Assembly (NCBI GenBank): GCA_963377175.1
Contig: CAUJNA010001502.1
Coordinates: 35,001 to 99,000, forward strand
Source of the DNA: Effrenium voratum
Taxonomy: Eukaryota > Sar > Dinophyceae > Suessiales > Symbiodiniaceae
DNA: 64,000 nt
Reading direction: 5' to 3'
A program made the position numbers and the translations under genes. Positions 11,211 through 22,199 of the stretch are shown here, in pieces (within the stretch, counting starts at the first letter, position 1; every line of letters begins with the position of its first letter). Under the pieces are notes generated by a model. The model saw only the letters and a program-made list of their open reading frames with translations. It did not search any database and was not told the origin of the DNA.

Positions 11211-12134
11211 TTAGCCAACAAAACCCAAGGGATCAAATCCCAAAGCCACCAATCCAAACCACCAGCGGGGTACCTGACCTTTGTCAGACGGGTTCCCAAA
11301 TGCACCCAAAGCTGATAAGGGGAGGGAACCCCTTTGGTGCTGGTCCATGTTCCTGGTATCTATCATCTTTCTATCTGTCTGTCTCTATCTGGCTGGCTGG
11401 CTGTTTGTCTGTCTGGCAATCTAATATGAGTTCTTCCTAAGGCTCCATTGATGACGACCAAATAAATCCAGTTGCTGTGCAACCCCTAGCGCAAACCCTG
11501 GGTTGAGTTCAGAAAAGCGTCAAAGGACCAGGGGCAAGGGTGACCTCTGCTTGAAATGAACGATGGTTGAAAGAATGGGACAGCTTGGGTTTTTGCGCAA
11601 CCCCCCATGAAGAATCGAGTGTACTTCAAAAGGGGTCTATGAAAAGGGCCAGTCCACTCTTGGCGAAGAAAATAAAAATCCGGATCAGCTTCTCGACCCA
11701 AGTAGCCTTGTGGAATATACACATGAAAAATATAACAAGAGGAAATTCAGTAACTACGCCGTAAGAGTGATTGAACAGTCTCAGCGCAAAAGGACACAGA
11801 AGCTGAGTGCTGTCCCTTTCTCTGAGTCGTTAGAATCACCTTTTAGGCACATTTGAATGAACGTTCTTGGGGTGGCGTGATGGTTGAAAGGACACAAGGA
11901 AACCTAAAGGAACCTCAAAGGACCACCCCTCAAAGGGTATCCTTCCTTCCACACATGTAGCCTAGCAACTGTGTCAGGGTACCTGGAAAATGAATTTTCT
12001 CGTGGGACAGAGACCGTGGGGCTTCCACGAAATAAGCATGGGACCCATCAATGAAGTTTGCGACACGCCAGTGGGTTGGGTCACTCCGACATTACACGTT
12101 CCCTGAGCACAACCACAATACCACCAAAGGAGGC

Positions 12135-12252
12135 ATGTCATTCAGACAGGTCAGGGTTCAAACATCATCCAAGTTCAAGAAATTGCCTTGGGGCACTCCA
12201 GGTGTTCCATACTGTGGTGCCCCTACAATTTGAGACACAAATATTAGGTGCA
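12135..12252 (+). repeat. Direct repeat pair, copy 1 (ATGTCATTCAGACAGGTCAG...)
   Basis: About 118 nt beginning ATGTCATTCAGACAGGTCAG and ending GACACAAATATTAGG recur at 13985-14102 with roughly ten differences. The second copy is joined directly to a CTAGGTCC foldback element. Confidence 0.75.
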
Positions 12253-12722
12253 AATCAGCCACCTCTCTGCTGATGCTTCTCCCTTGTACCACCACCAGAA
12301 TTGTTAATTGGCTTAGATTCGTATCCTTCTGGCTCAACCCTGTTCCAAACAAGTTCTCATTGTTTTGCGCTTTTGGACAAATCCATCATTTCTCAAACAG
12401 CTAAAGCCCAACTGGTTGGTGCACGATAACCTCACGTTTGCTCCCGTTCGATCCCCTGCGTGGTAAAATCGATCACTAGATGCCGGTCCAAAAGTCAGAT
12501 TTACCAGATGTAGAGGATCCCCTAAACTTGCTGCTGCCAAAGGGGAATGACCCATGTCGGAAAAATGAACCGTTTCGGGGATTCCCTGAAACTGAAACCA
12601 AATCAGGCATGATGTTTCATTGGGGTCATTCCATTTCTCATTCCCCTATCGAACCAGCCAGAAAGTGGAACTTCCATTTGCTTCAATGCCACATCTGCCT
12701 ATCCAACCAGCAAGTAAAGTAG

Positions 12723-12856
12723 CTAGGTCCTCCAGTAGAGAGGTTAGAATAAGGGTACCCCTCCAGTAGAGAGGTTAGAATTTTGTGTAGTCTATTTCAG
12801 TAGGGGAACACTCCCAACCAAAAGAGTGTGAGAATGGGCACTACTGGGGGACCTAG
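12723..12856 (+). mobile_element. Small inverted-terminal-repeat element (CTAGGTCC family), copy 1
   Basis: 134 nt with ends CTAGGTCCTCCAGTAG and CTACTGGGGGACCTAG, inverted repeats differing at one of 16 positions. The interior has AGAGAGGTTAGAATAAGGG (partly duplicated in this copy) and a CTATTTCAGTAGGGGAAC motif. It is too short to code for a transposase. Other copies: 13870-13984, 21909-22040 and, inverted, 52077-52167. Confidence 0.8.
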
Positions 12857-12902
12857 GTAAAGTAGAGGTGGCGTTTTTGGACATCTCCCAATCCCCTTGG
12901 GC

Positions 12903-12995
12903 CACGAGCGCTCCCGTCGCTCCCCCTCCCGGCGCTCTCCCGGCCGCGGGGCCCATCCATCGCTCCGGTGCTTTGAGGGCGCGGTGGAGGGCCTC
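12903..12995 (-). CDS. Putative minus-strand exon, EALHRALKAPERWMGP...
   Basis: Acceptor gcgggatccgcag and a GC donor (CTCGTG|GCCCAAG) enclose exactly 31 codons, phase 0 at both ends: EALHRALKAPERWMGPAAGR, then APGGGATGALV. The composition is Ala/Gly-rich with a basic start. Not recognised. Other frames are partly open in this GC-rich island. Confidence 0.42.
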
Positions 12996-13869
12996 CTGCG
13001 GATCCCGCGAAGGACCCCAAGTCTTGCTGGTTGCTGGTTCCGTAGGCAGGGATTTTGCTTGGGGCAAACCAACCCCAACAGCTGGCTAAAACACCCATGT
13101 TCCAACCCCTGACATCACACCCTAGGCGGGGAATGAGAAATGGAAATGAGCCCAAGATAAACCCTCCCCGATGAATGAGGGAATCCCTGAAATGGTTCAT
13201 TCCCAACTGGGTCATTTCCTGTTGAGCATCAAGTCATGTTGCAACCCACAGACCCACACGTTCAAGATATGTTTATCAGGGTTCCAAACACCCTTGCGCA
13301 AGGGTACCAATGTTGACCTTAGGGTCACAAACCGGACTACAAAGGCCTGGAACGGGATGTCCTTACGTAACGGCATGACACATCCAAATCACGCTTCAAA
13401 TGAACGCTCTCTCAAATCACGCGGAAGGAAGAGTGAAACTGGGTGTTTCACCTAAATTCGGGAGACCCGAAGACGTGAAACTGAGGGGCCGGTAAGTCCA
13501 AGTTTAGCTGTTCCAAGACACCAAATACTCGGCTATTCCTTCAGGAAGGAATGGAATCCGAGTGAAAGGGTCCCTTCAGAGATGAAGGCCAACAATTCCC
13601 CACACTCCACTGCCATCACAATTGCAGTCATGTTTCCTTTTGGAGGAAAACTCCTTAGCCAAAGAACATGAATTTGCTTTGTCGGAATTGCACGCACGCA
13701 CACACACACACGTGTAGAAAGCTTGTCCCGGCAAAGCAATGAAATCTGATTTATAATCACTGTCTGGACATTGAATGAAATGGGCTCCTAGCTGCCAGAA
13801 TTGAAGGCGCGCATGAGGTACGTATGCCTTTCATCCGTATTCACAAGAGCTTTGACCATGGCACAAATG

Positions 13870-13984
13870 CTAGGTCCTCCAGTAGAGAGGTTAGAGTAAG
13901 GGTGCCCGTTTTTCTGTTGTCTATTTTAGTAGGGGAACCCTCCCCTCCAAACCAGGGGTGAGAAAGGGCATAACGGGGACCTAG
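13870..13984 (+). mobile_element. CTAGGTCC-family foldback element, copy 2
   Basis: Begins CTAGGTCCTCCAGTAGAGAG and ends ATAACGGGGACCTAG. The interior shares CTATTTTAGTAGGGGAACCC with the copy at 12723. 115 nt. Confidence 0.8.
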
Positions 13985-14102
13985 ATGTCATTCAGACAGG
14001 TCAGGGATCAAACATCATCCAAGTTGAAGAAATTGCCTTGGGGCTCCCAGGTGCTCTATAATCTGGTGCCCCAATAATTTGAGACACAAATATTAGGGGC
14101 AC
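13985..14102 (+). repeat. Direct repeat pair, copy 2
   Basis: Starts immediately after the CTAGGTCC element. Matches 12135-12252 over about 118 nt (ATGTCATTCAGACAGGTCAG ... GACACAAATATTAGG). The element may have inserted exactly at the edge of an older repeat, or the two moved together. Confidence 0.7.
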
Positions 14103-14145
14103 CATAATCAGCGAAGGGTGGTGCCGGCGTTTTTCATTTGGGGCA

Positions 14146-14277
14146 GCTCCTGGCACGCTGCCAACGCAGAAGGCAGCAGCACACCCAGCGCCATGGCCGC
14201 CCGCATGGCTTTGGCGCGGAAAGCGCGCGGATCGCGCCAGGCGGTCGCGGGAACGAAGGAACGTGGGGCCCAGGAAA
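14146..14277 (-). CDS. GC-rich island, possible minus-strand exon with a hydrophobic start
   Basis: On the minus strand, after the acceptor caatatctgcag, one frame contains MRAAMALGVLLPSALAACQE, which resembles a signal peptide. A plus frame (SAMAARMALARKARGSRQAV) and another minus frame are open too, so neither strand nor frame is settled. Confidence 0.28.
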
Positions 14278-14479
14278 AGCTGCAGATATTGTGGATGGAC
14301 GAAATCCTGCCAAAGAAACCGTGAAATGATGATTAAACTGCAAACACCAACAAACAGTGGTTTCTCATGGTTTCAAAGTGGAGCAGGGTGTCGTCCATCC
14401 ACAGTAGGTTTCCTTTCGGGAAAATAGATGGCCCCGGTAGATGAGGAAAAATCCAGATCACCCAGATATGTGTATGTGT

Positions 14480-14593
14480 GTAGGTTGTTTGGCTGGTTAG
14501 CTGGCTGATTGGTGTGTGTCTGTGTGTGTGTGTGTTACTTGTTGCTGTGTGTTTGGTTGTTGGTAGGTAGGTAGGTAGGTAGGTATGTAGGTA

Positions 14594-14637
<44 letters not shown>

Positions 14638-14645
14638 TGTTGCTT
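14480..14645 (+). repeat. Compound microsatellite, GGTA then GGCT
   Basis: GTGT and GGTT runs pass into about six GGTA units and then about eleven GGCT units. The Gln/Pro/Ala and Thr-rich open frames here come from the repeat. Confidence 0.85.
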
Positions 14646-15261
14646 GGTTGTTTGGCTGACTTCGGTGGCCAGCACAGGTAAACGAATGAATTCACCTTGG
14701 GCAACTCAGTTGAGCCCATCGAACCAAAAGAAGTACGCGGGCTGGCCAAGCCTTAAGTGCATTTGCACCCCACCTGCTGGCGTACTCCCTTGCAAGCCGA
14801 CAGGCCTGCAGGTCCCTGAAAGCCAAGTGGCGGCGACCCGAGCATGTCGCAAGTCAAAACTAGGCTGCGGCATTCTTCGGCAACCCGGAGGAGCATGTCT
14901 CAAGTCAAAAGCTCTAGAAATTCTTCGGCAACCTCACCAACTCCTTGGCCTTTGCTTCTTGCTTGCCTTTCTCATGTTGAATGCTTGAAGTCATCCTACA
15001 TCAACTTCTCAGAAGCCGAGCGGCCATCGCACAAAGGGGCGCCAGGTGTTCCCCAAGGAAAATGGCACCTCCTGGGCAACTGGAAGAGGGTGACGAAACC
15101 AAAGCCAGAAAATTCGCGCCATCTACTTTCGCCTACTGTAGGAAGCTGGGTTTGTGAAACTGAACCTGGTTTTGCCACGGGTTTCTCCTTAAAACCAAGC
15201 AAGCCGCTTGGTTTTGGTGTAAACAAATTCCACGCGCCCAGGCCCTCGCAGTTCATTGGTC

Positions 15262-15333
15262 CTCGCTCCAGGCGCATCAGCGCGTCGTCATCTGGCTCCA
15301 GCTGTAGCCCCGCCGCCAGCGCTGCCTCCAGGC
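15262..15333 (-). CDS. Putative minus-strand exon with a TPR-like helix
   Basis: Acceptor ttggtgttcccag, then LEAALAAGLQLEPDDDALMR LER in 72 nt, then a GA donor (CGAG|GACC). The pattern A-x3-GL-x-LEPD-x3-L is what helix B of a tetratricopeptide repeat and the following turn look like. One repeat cannot be proved, and only this fragment is visible. Splice phases are 2 in, 1 out. Confidence 0.45.
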
Positions 15334-16607
15334 CTGGGAACACCAACGTGCCCTAGCGTTCATGAGTGCTCTTTGAGTCACTTGCTCAAAACCCGGTAGA
15401 GATATGGTCGCTATCCCAGAACCATGTAAAGAATTAAGAAGGCGGCCGCAGCTATTTATAGCTGGGATTCTCCCTTACTAACCTTCATCTACCCGAGTTT
15501 TGAGTTTTGCTCATTTAAAAATTCAAAAGATCAGCTCAGAGAAAACCGCGGGGGTCAGCATCACTGCTCACTGCACTTGCATCTTGAGTTGCCATAGCCA
15601 AAGTTGACCCATGCCAAAGTCTCCCCCTATTAAAGCCATTTTAGTATCACTGAATCACACAAAGTGTGATTTTCCAAAACTATGATATTTTCCCAAGAAA
15701 AAGCTGCTGTAGAAAGGAACACCACAGGACCAAACCAAATCCTGTTCAGGATATCCTTTTAAGAGCGGGGGTTTTCAAAATGGTGGACCAGCGGAGCCCC
15801 TTTTGGTTGGGAAACCACCCCTTTTTGAGGGCACCACAATTTTACAACTTCGCTTGGCTACTTGCTTTGGCCAACCCACTTTGCCACAAGGTGAGTTTCG
15901 AAGGGGCAACCCTTGCGATCAGAACATATGCAGCCGTGTAAGATGGAGGGTTCTGGTTGGATGCTCTTAGTAAACATGGGAATCTGGTGTCTTGAAGCAA
16001 GATGCAACCCCAAGGAATCCCATCGGAACCTTCGGCCTTTTATAAAGGCGCCAAGCAAAGCAAGGGTTTACCGCTGTCATGCAGCAGGGGCTTGAATTTC
16101 GCAAATGCCGCCTGAGGGCTTCACACCGCCTGAGGGCTTCACAATGAGAAAAGCTATTGGCAATGTAGCACCCGTCCAATGGCTTACCCTCCCCACCATG
16201 GAAACTGACGACCTTGGAAGCTTTCCTGTTGGTGCCCCTGTTCCACTTCCATGATTGTTTCCCAGAGGGTCTCTGCGATTTACAAAACTGGATTTCCGTT
16301 TCGAACGTTGATCAATTTACTGGTGGTGTCCATTCAACCTGCGACTTGAGGTTCCAAACGGGGAATGGAGGAACTTCCAATTTCGCACGGGCGCATGCCG
16401 ATACTTTTTTTCCGCCCAGCCTTGATCCACACGCTCCCAGGCGGCAGCGTCCACTGGCTCGGCCTCTCGAAGCCAAGGAAGCCGCCACTGGCGGATCCGA
16501 GGCTTGTTCCAACATGGGCTCTCGGACGAGTCGCCCCCTCAAACACACAAAAAAAACACAAAAAAACAGGAAACCAAGCAGCAAGTGGAAAGCCAATAAC
16601 TCACTTC

Positions 16608-16724
16608 CTGAGTGGCAAAACAGTGCTTGATGTTGGCCAGCACCTCTTGTTTGTGCGGATTACTGTGGCCCAGCCCAGGGCGCGGCGTGACCACAGCAAC
16701 CCCACGACCCACCAAACCACCAGA
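16608..16724 (-). CDS. Putative minus-strand exon, SGGLVGRGVAVVTPRP...
   Basis: A strong acceptor (atcttttcttcgcag) and the junction ACTCAG|GAAGTGAG bracket exactly 39 codons in phase 0: SGGLVGRGVAVVTPRP, then HKQEVLANIKHCFATQ. The donor-side sequence equals the end motif of a dispersed repeat family (ACTCAGGAAGTGAG). Not recognised as a family. Confidence 0.55.
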
Positions 16725-17014
16725 CTGCGAAGAAAAGATCATCGACCGCCGCCCGGGAACGGAAGTGAGATACACATGGCGCTGGACACATGATAGGTAG
16801 CATCAACCCAAAGGGCCATCTATGTTTCAGCGAACTATCCCCAAACAGGACGCCTATGGGACATGGCACAGGACGAAGCACGCTGCGCCTGGCTTTCCTC
16901 GTCGCTGAACTCCGGATCCGCTGTCATCTAGCGCTTCGGATCCGGGGGTGGGCAACCCGCAGGCAGCAGCTTCTCGCTTCTTTTGCTTTTATTTGGAAGG
17001 GGTGGTCAAACATC

Positions 17015-17120
17015 GGGTAACCCCAATATGGCTTGCCCGGGCAAATGGAAAGGACTACAACCTGCCAGCCTGCGGTCCAATTCCTGGTGGTTTACTTTTG
17101 ACCCATACCCAGTTCAATTT
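17015..17120 (+). repeat. Dispersed repeat, GGACTACAACCTG family, plus copy
   Basis: GGCAAATGGAAAGGACTACA, then ACCTGCCAGCC and TGGTGGTTTACTTTTGACCC, parallel to the minus-strand copies at 5850-5975 and 6285-6405. Confidence 0.5.
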
Positions 17121-17954
17121 CCCTCTGGAGATTCTCTCCCTCCCGCGCTCTCGGAAGCCCCGCACTCTCGGAAGGTGGGTCCAAAGGATCTTGATTCGAC
17201 AATGCCACTGAAAAAGCGCCATACTGTATATCTATTGAAGAGCCGTTCGCAGGCAATCCTGAATCCGTTCATGTCTCTGAATTGTTTGAAGGAATCGACT
17301 AAGAATTAGGATTGGTAAACTAGTGGTTTGGCTTCCTCTCAAGGATGGGCAAAAGGGAATGGATGCCAACTTTATCACACACACAAACAAGACAATGACC
17401 AAGGGGACTGTAAATTTCCAAAACACTTTGAAAGCAGCAACGAAATGCCAAGAAGAGTAAACATCCATTGTGCCTCATGACGGTAAATGCAGTGCACGTG
17501 AACACCCACTTCGCAAAATACACTCCACAAATCGAAAGGCAAGGTCTTCAGGTTTGGCTTACAGCCGCCCAAACCTAAAAACCCTACAATTCGGGAAGGG
17601 CCTAATTTACGGCGTTGAGTATCTACACTCCCAGTGAGTGCGAACCAAGGATTAGTACCCCATTGATTGTTGATTTGGGAAGTCCCATCTTAGACGAAAA
17701 AACAAAAAACTGTCTCGCCAAGAGGGCCACCCAATGCAACCTACTTCAACACAATGAAGAACATGGGGCCTTCCCCGGAAGGAACATGGTCTTCCAAACC
17801 CCTCCCTTCTGTGGTCACCCTTTCTGTGATAGCAACGTGGACCATCCCCATGACTAGTTTACTATGTTAACAGGGTGGCCTTGAGTATCGCAGAAAGTGG
17901 CACGAAAACCACATTTTCATACGTTATCCACAACCGCGGCTTGTATTGACCACA

Positions 17955-18030
17955 GCTACGACGCACCCGCACCCGCCTCGAGCATCGAGCGCCGGCTTTC
18001 CCTGACACACGAGACCGCGCAAGCAATGTG
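17955..18030. other. GC-rich island, possible exon, strand unclear
   Basis: The plus strand reads YDAPAPASSIERRLSLTHET AQAM after the acceptor tgtattgaccacag. The minus strand reads ESRRSMLEAGAGAS after gtctcgtgtgtcag. Both are plausible, so I do not choose. Confidence 0.25.
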
Positions 18031-18667
18031 GGTATATTTGGATGGTGTGAAAACAGGTTGGTTGCAAAAGTGCGGTGCTAGATTGGCGTTGTGTCAAAAT
18101 AGGCCAAAAGGTCGGCTTTGGGCAACTGAGACAACCAATCTAATTTACTGCAACACAATTTTCAACAGGAGGCTTGGCAACTGGCCACCAAGCCGACTTT
18201 TCCCACGACCTGGGGGATTGCAACGTGCGTAGGCCAAACCAAAATGGGGCTGTACAAATGACACCCTCAAAATCACCTTCTAAATAGTCTTGCAGGATTC
18301 CCCCCCCAAACAGAAAACAAACAAAACAAAAACAAGTAGTTTTGAAAACGCCTCGCAATACAACCACTTATATTAACAATAAAACATGGAACAAAGATGT
18401 TACAACACACATATGGCTGTGGGTCGAAACCAATGGTACCATTTTGGGGTGTGCACCACCCATCTTAGTCTATTTTAGTGGGGATTGGGATGTTCACTGG
18501 AGGTACGATTTGGCTCTTGACCCATGGCCTCATCTCAAAAAACCTTGAAATTTGGAGATACAACCCGGTGGACTCGCTTCTTGAAAGGGGAAGTCAAGGA
18601 AACAAGGACCCATGGCCATACGTCATTACACAAGTACACAGAAGGCGCCGATGGCTGTGGTGGGCGC

Positions 18668-18782
18668 CTTGTAAGTCGCACTCTCATCACGTCGGTGAGG
18701 CTCATGACGTTGATGCCGCCGCAGTAGTAGTGCAACAAGAAGCGCACCTCACGGGATTTGGATTCATTTGGGAGCACGCCCC
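18668..18782 (-). CDS. Putative minus-strand exon, weak tyrosine-recombinase resemblance
   Basis: A clean acceptor (aatttctttcag), then GVLPNESKSREVRFLLHYYC and GGINVMSLTDVMRVRLT, ending at a GC donor (ACAAG|GCGCCC) or earlier at AGA|GTGCGA (18682). The FLLHYYCGGIN-x3-LTDVM pattern resembles the FLFSYYxxGINFxDLxxLKW helix pair of tyrosine recombinases. The catalytic Arg and the later HxxR/Tyr boxes lie outside this exon, so the match is only suggestive. Confidence 0.48.
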
Positions 18783-18819
18783 CTGAAAGAAATTAAGCAA
18801 AAATCCAGCAAAAATCCGT

Positions 18820-18962
18820 GGATTGTCTGGGAATGTGAGCCTTCAGCACATAGGTGTCTTTTTAGGGGAATAGATGGCCCTGGTGGATGATTGAACCGCC
18901 AGGTAAACCAGGGCCATCTATTTTTCTACCAAAACAAGCGAAAAGGATACCTATGTTTGGGA
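18820..18962 (+). mobile_element. Foldback element, copy 2 (CACATAGGTGTC...)
   Basis: GGATTGTCTGGGAATGTGAG, then CAGCACATAGGTGTCTTTTT, with AAAAGGATACCTATGTTTGG at the far end as the inverted partner. The inner inverted pair is ATAGATGGCCCTGG and CCAGGGCCATCTAT. It matches the copy at 10612-10752 through most of its length. Confidence 0.6.
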
Positions 18963-19954
18963 GTACGTTCCCAACAAATTGAGCAAACATCCAGTGATAG
19001 ATTCCCTTTAAAACCTGGGGAGGAATGACACATCCTGAGCAAACGGAAGGTTTGTTTCATGAGCCCACGACACAGGCCCAAAGTTCCTTTTGGCCCCTCA
19101 AACCCATACGGGGTTTAAGCTCGCCCCAACAAACACCTCAGACCTGTCTTTTTGCGGTCCGGCCTATCAAATGAGACAACAAACCCAAGTATGACCCGGG
19201 TTTGCCAGGGGAACCACTGAGGGCCACTAGAGAAAGGTGAGTGCTCTGAAACCCACCCCCGCGCCAAAAAAATAAGAAGAACACACGCACACCCATAGGC
19301 TGTGAGCAACCACTTGGTGGCCAAGTGGCCCACTTCAAGCAAATGCGGATGTCCTGCTCCTCTTGCTCCAGCCTCGGATGTTTTTTTGGGCCGGATGGTG
19401 ATGACAAAAAATGGGACCATGTCTGTTTGGTCTGAGCCCGAGTTTCTTCCCTTGACACAAGTCTTCCGAAACAGCGCCAAGCCGAGAATCGTGCAAGTTG
19501 TGGAGTGGAACGCAAACTAGCCGCTAGCACAGTCAGCAGCAAAAAAGGGAGCATAGGATGCACTTGAAACACTGCAAATACATCAGTTGAATTCAACAAA
19601 TGTCCACTGAACCCCACACTCTCGCACTCTCCCCGTAAAGACTATTGATTTCCATCCCAACACACGCACCTCTCAATATCAGCTCTGTTTGATTCGAGGG
19701 GCCTACAACCCGACCAAAGATCACAACATTGGGCTCTATATTTTTCGCTCAGCGGCATGCCTCAGAGATTCTTAGCTTTTGCTGCATCTTCTTACACTTC
19801 CCCTCACGATCATGAGCCTCTAGCTGCTAAGCAAGGAAGGAAATACGTACACGCTCACAAGCGGTCAGTGGGCCGGCGGGCGTGCGGTCGGCGGTCGGAC
19901 GTCACTTAAAATCTAGCCGCAAAACCTGTCGGGTGAGGAACAAAAAACAAGACA
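18963..19954. other. Non-coding stretch
   Basis: No exon-like island is seen. The minus frame of 159 codons (19138-19617) has poor protein character and no splice context. Confidence 0.35.
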
Positions 19955-20064
19955 GTACCCTCCCACCAGCGACTCCATGGAAGTGCACAAACCCCTGTAG
20001 AAAGGACTACTCGCCTCTTGGAAAAGGCCTTTTTGCACTTCCATGTTAGTTGGTGGGAGGGTAC
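19955..20064. mobile_element. Foldback element with GTACCCTCCCACCA ends
   Basis: The ends GTACCCTCCCACCA (19955-19968) and TGGTGGGAGGGTAC (20051-20064) are perfect inverted repeats. An inner pair, CCATGGAAGTGCA and TGCACTTCCATG, extends the stem. About 110 nt, non-coding; it looks like a short MITE seen once in this window. Confidence 0.7.
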
Positions 20065-20839
20065 CCTATGTTCTCGGCTTCATTATCAACGCGCGCAAAC
20101 GGGTGCAGCGCGCTGGCGACGGCGGATCATCCGAACAGCCAAACCATCAGCCGATCGATTCCACCTCACCTGCAAATGAGAATGATGCATTCATGCTTCA
20201 TGAAAACAACTCGACTTCAATGACATAGTTCAAATAACATTTCTCCTTGAGACTGCAAGCGACTCCTCATCAACCCACCTCCCTTCGCCCCCCGGAGTTT
20301 CGCGAAACGCCGAGCAGCACATCCTTGTGGTTGGTCGTCCTGGCGAGTTGCAACCAATGGGCCGATTCGGCTCACGTCAAAGGGAGAAAGCTGAGCATTT
20401 TGATTACCAAGGGAACCCACCAACAAAACGGGCAACCGGGGGGGGAGGCGGGGGGGCCGGGGGATATTCGGCTCCTGGACCCTTGACCACCTTGGTATGT
20501 TTCCCTCAACTCTCCAACCACAATAGCCATGGGGTCAGTGTCCCAATTCCTGGAACTGCTGTTCCAACCCACACATGAGCAGTGCCCAACACCCAAAAAG
20601 GGTACCTACCCACAAACAAAACACATACCCTGAAATGAAAGTTGGACGCATCAACGTGCATCCAACAGCGTGAATAACCTACATATGACCGCGCACGAGC
20701 CCCTACAAAAAGACAGATCGCAATGTAAGTGTGCATGTTGGTCTGTATGATGCTATATATAGGCATATGATGTAGACATGTGTAAATTAGGTCAATTACA
20801 TTTATACTCACATGTTGCAAATCATCCAACAACTTTGGG

Positions 20840-20982
20840 CTGTCCAAGAAATAAGACGGGTGAGCTCGTTTGATTCCAGGTGAACCCGCCTACATTCATA
20901 GTCGTCTTGCAAGTCTGCAACACATGAAAAGTATCCTCTCCGACTGGCTTGCCCGCCTCTCCACGATCTCGCTGGAGCTAAT
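20840..20982 (-). CDS. Putative minus-strand exon, ...LQDDYECRRVHLESNE...
   Basis: The minus frame reads LAPARSWRGGQASRR, then LQDDYECRRVHLESNELTRL ISW. An acceptor (tttcatgtgttgcag) lies at 20915-20916, so the downstream half may be a separate exon (20840-20914). The joining phase is unresolved. Rich in charged residues, possibly helical. Not recognised. Confidence 0.42.
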
Positions 20983-21054
20983 CTGCTCTCCTCACAGCAG
21001 CACATGAACACTTCCATTGTCTTAAGTCCCGAGGAAAACTCTAGCTATTTCCAG

Positions 21055-21908
21055 TGGTGATAGGCTCCCTTTAAGCAATAGGGAAGGTGGGTTTGCTCAT
21101 GAAATCTGGTGTTCCCTATTTGTCCGTTCTAAATCATGCGAAAAGGCTAACCTTTCATATACTTGTCCAAAGCCCACCTTTCAAGCTTTTGGATTCCCAA
21201 TTTCGTCTACTTTTGGTGAGGTTCCCAAAAGGTTAACCACTATTTCCCTTCGGGCAAGTTCCCCCCCTGCAAGTTAATACGAGGCCCTGAATCTGACGCT
21301 TACTCGAGCCAAGGGGCAAAAGGGATATAGTCACGAACTGGTGGTCTAACCTTAACATGTTGAGGAGAAGCCCCCCGTCTTATGAACCGTGCAAGTCTTA
21401 GAATGGTTCTCCAACCAGGATCTAATTGCCATACACAGCATTCGAGAGCCACACATAGAAGGTTGATCAAAAATAGCGGGAGAACTGCGGAAAGCCGTCA
21501 GAAAGCGCGCGTCAACTTGGCGCTCTCTGCGGTTGGCAAAGTCTGGCTGTCTTTATTTTTATGTATGCCCTTTTTGCTCTGACTGAGGCCCGACAACGAA
21601 ACCAAACTCACAACTCAACTGCACCCCGGTGGCGGCCCTAAAATGATGACATGTTGCAAGCGTGCAGCAATGATGGCATGTTGCTGACATATCCAGGCTG
21701 GGGATTTGGCAACTCTCCGCGGAGTGTAGGGAAGAATTCATGTTTCTCATGTTCCCAAACTGATTTGCATGGATGGTTTTGTAGGAAGGTTTTGCTTCCA
21801 TGTTATGTTCTTGGAGGCCTGGGCCACGGCGATGTCTGGAGCAAATCAAAGGGACGACGGCGCGAAGATTGGAACAAGAACACCCGGACCCCACAAACCC
21901 ATCTTGAA
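21055..21908. other. Non-coding stretch
   Basis: Contains an inverted partial copy of the GGTTAACC repeat near 21195-21245 and no convincing exon. Confidence 0.35.
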
Positions 21909-22040
21909 ACCTCCCTCCACCAGTAGAGAGGTTGGAATTTGGGTACCCACTTTTTTCTGTAGTCTATTTTAGTAGGGGAATCCTTCCAACCAAAAAAGGG
22001 GAGAGAAGGGCACCTAGCTGGGGGATGCTGGGGGGCCTAG
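21909..22040 (+). mobile_element. CTAGGTCC-family foldback element, diverged copy 3
   Basis: Shares CCAGTAGAGAGGTTGGAATT, TCTGTAGTCTATTTTAGTAG and GGGGAATCCTTCCAACC with the copies at 12723 and 13870, and ends CTGGGGGGCCTAG. The left terminus is altered to ACCTCCCTCCACCAGTAGAG. Confidence 0.65.
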
Positions 22041-22054
22041 CTGAGCATCGAAAC

Positions 22055-22123
22055 CGAAATCGCGACATCGCCGCGCCCATGGGCACCTCTTTCCAAGCGA
22101 GTACCCGCCAGCAGATGCAACTC
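22055..22123 (-). CDS. Putative minus-strand exon, ELHLLAGTRLERGAHG...
   Basis: Acceptor acttggcccgag and GT donor (ATTTCG|GTTTCG) bracket exactly 23 codons, phase 0 at both ends: ELHLLAGTRLERGAHGRGDV AIS. Not recognised. Two other minus frames are also open through this island. Confidence 0.42.
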
Positions 22124-22199
22124 CTCGGGCCAAGTTTGGCATGGCAAAACCCCCCCGCCCCCTGTTCCAAGCACAGGGACCTTTGAACTGGGGCAAGAA

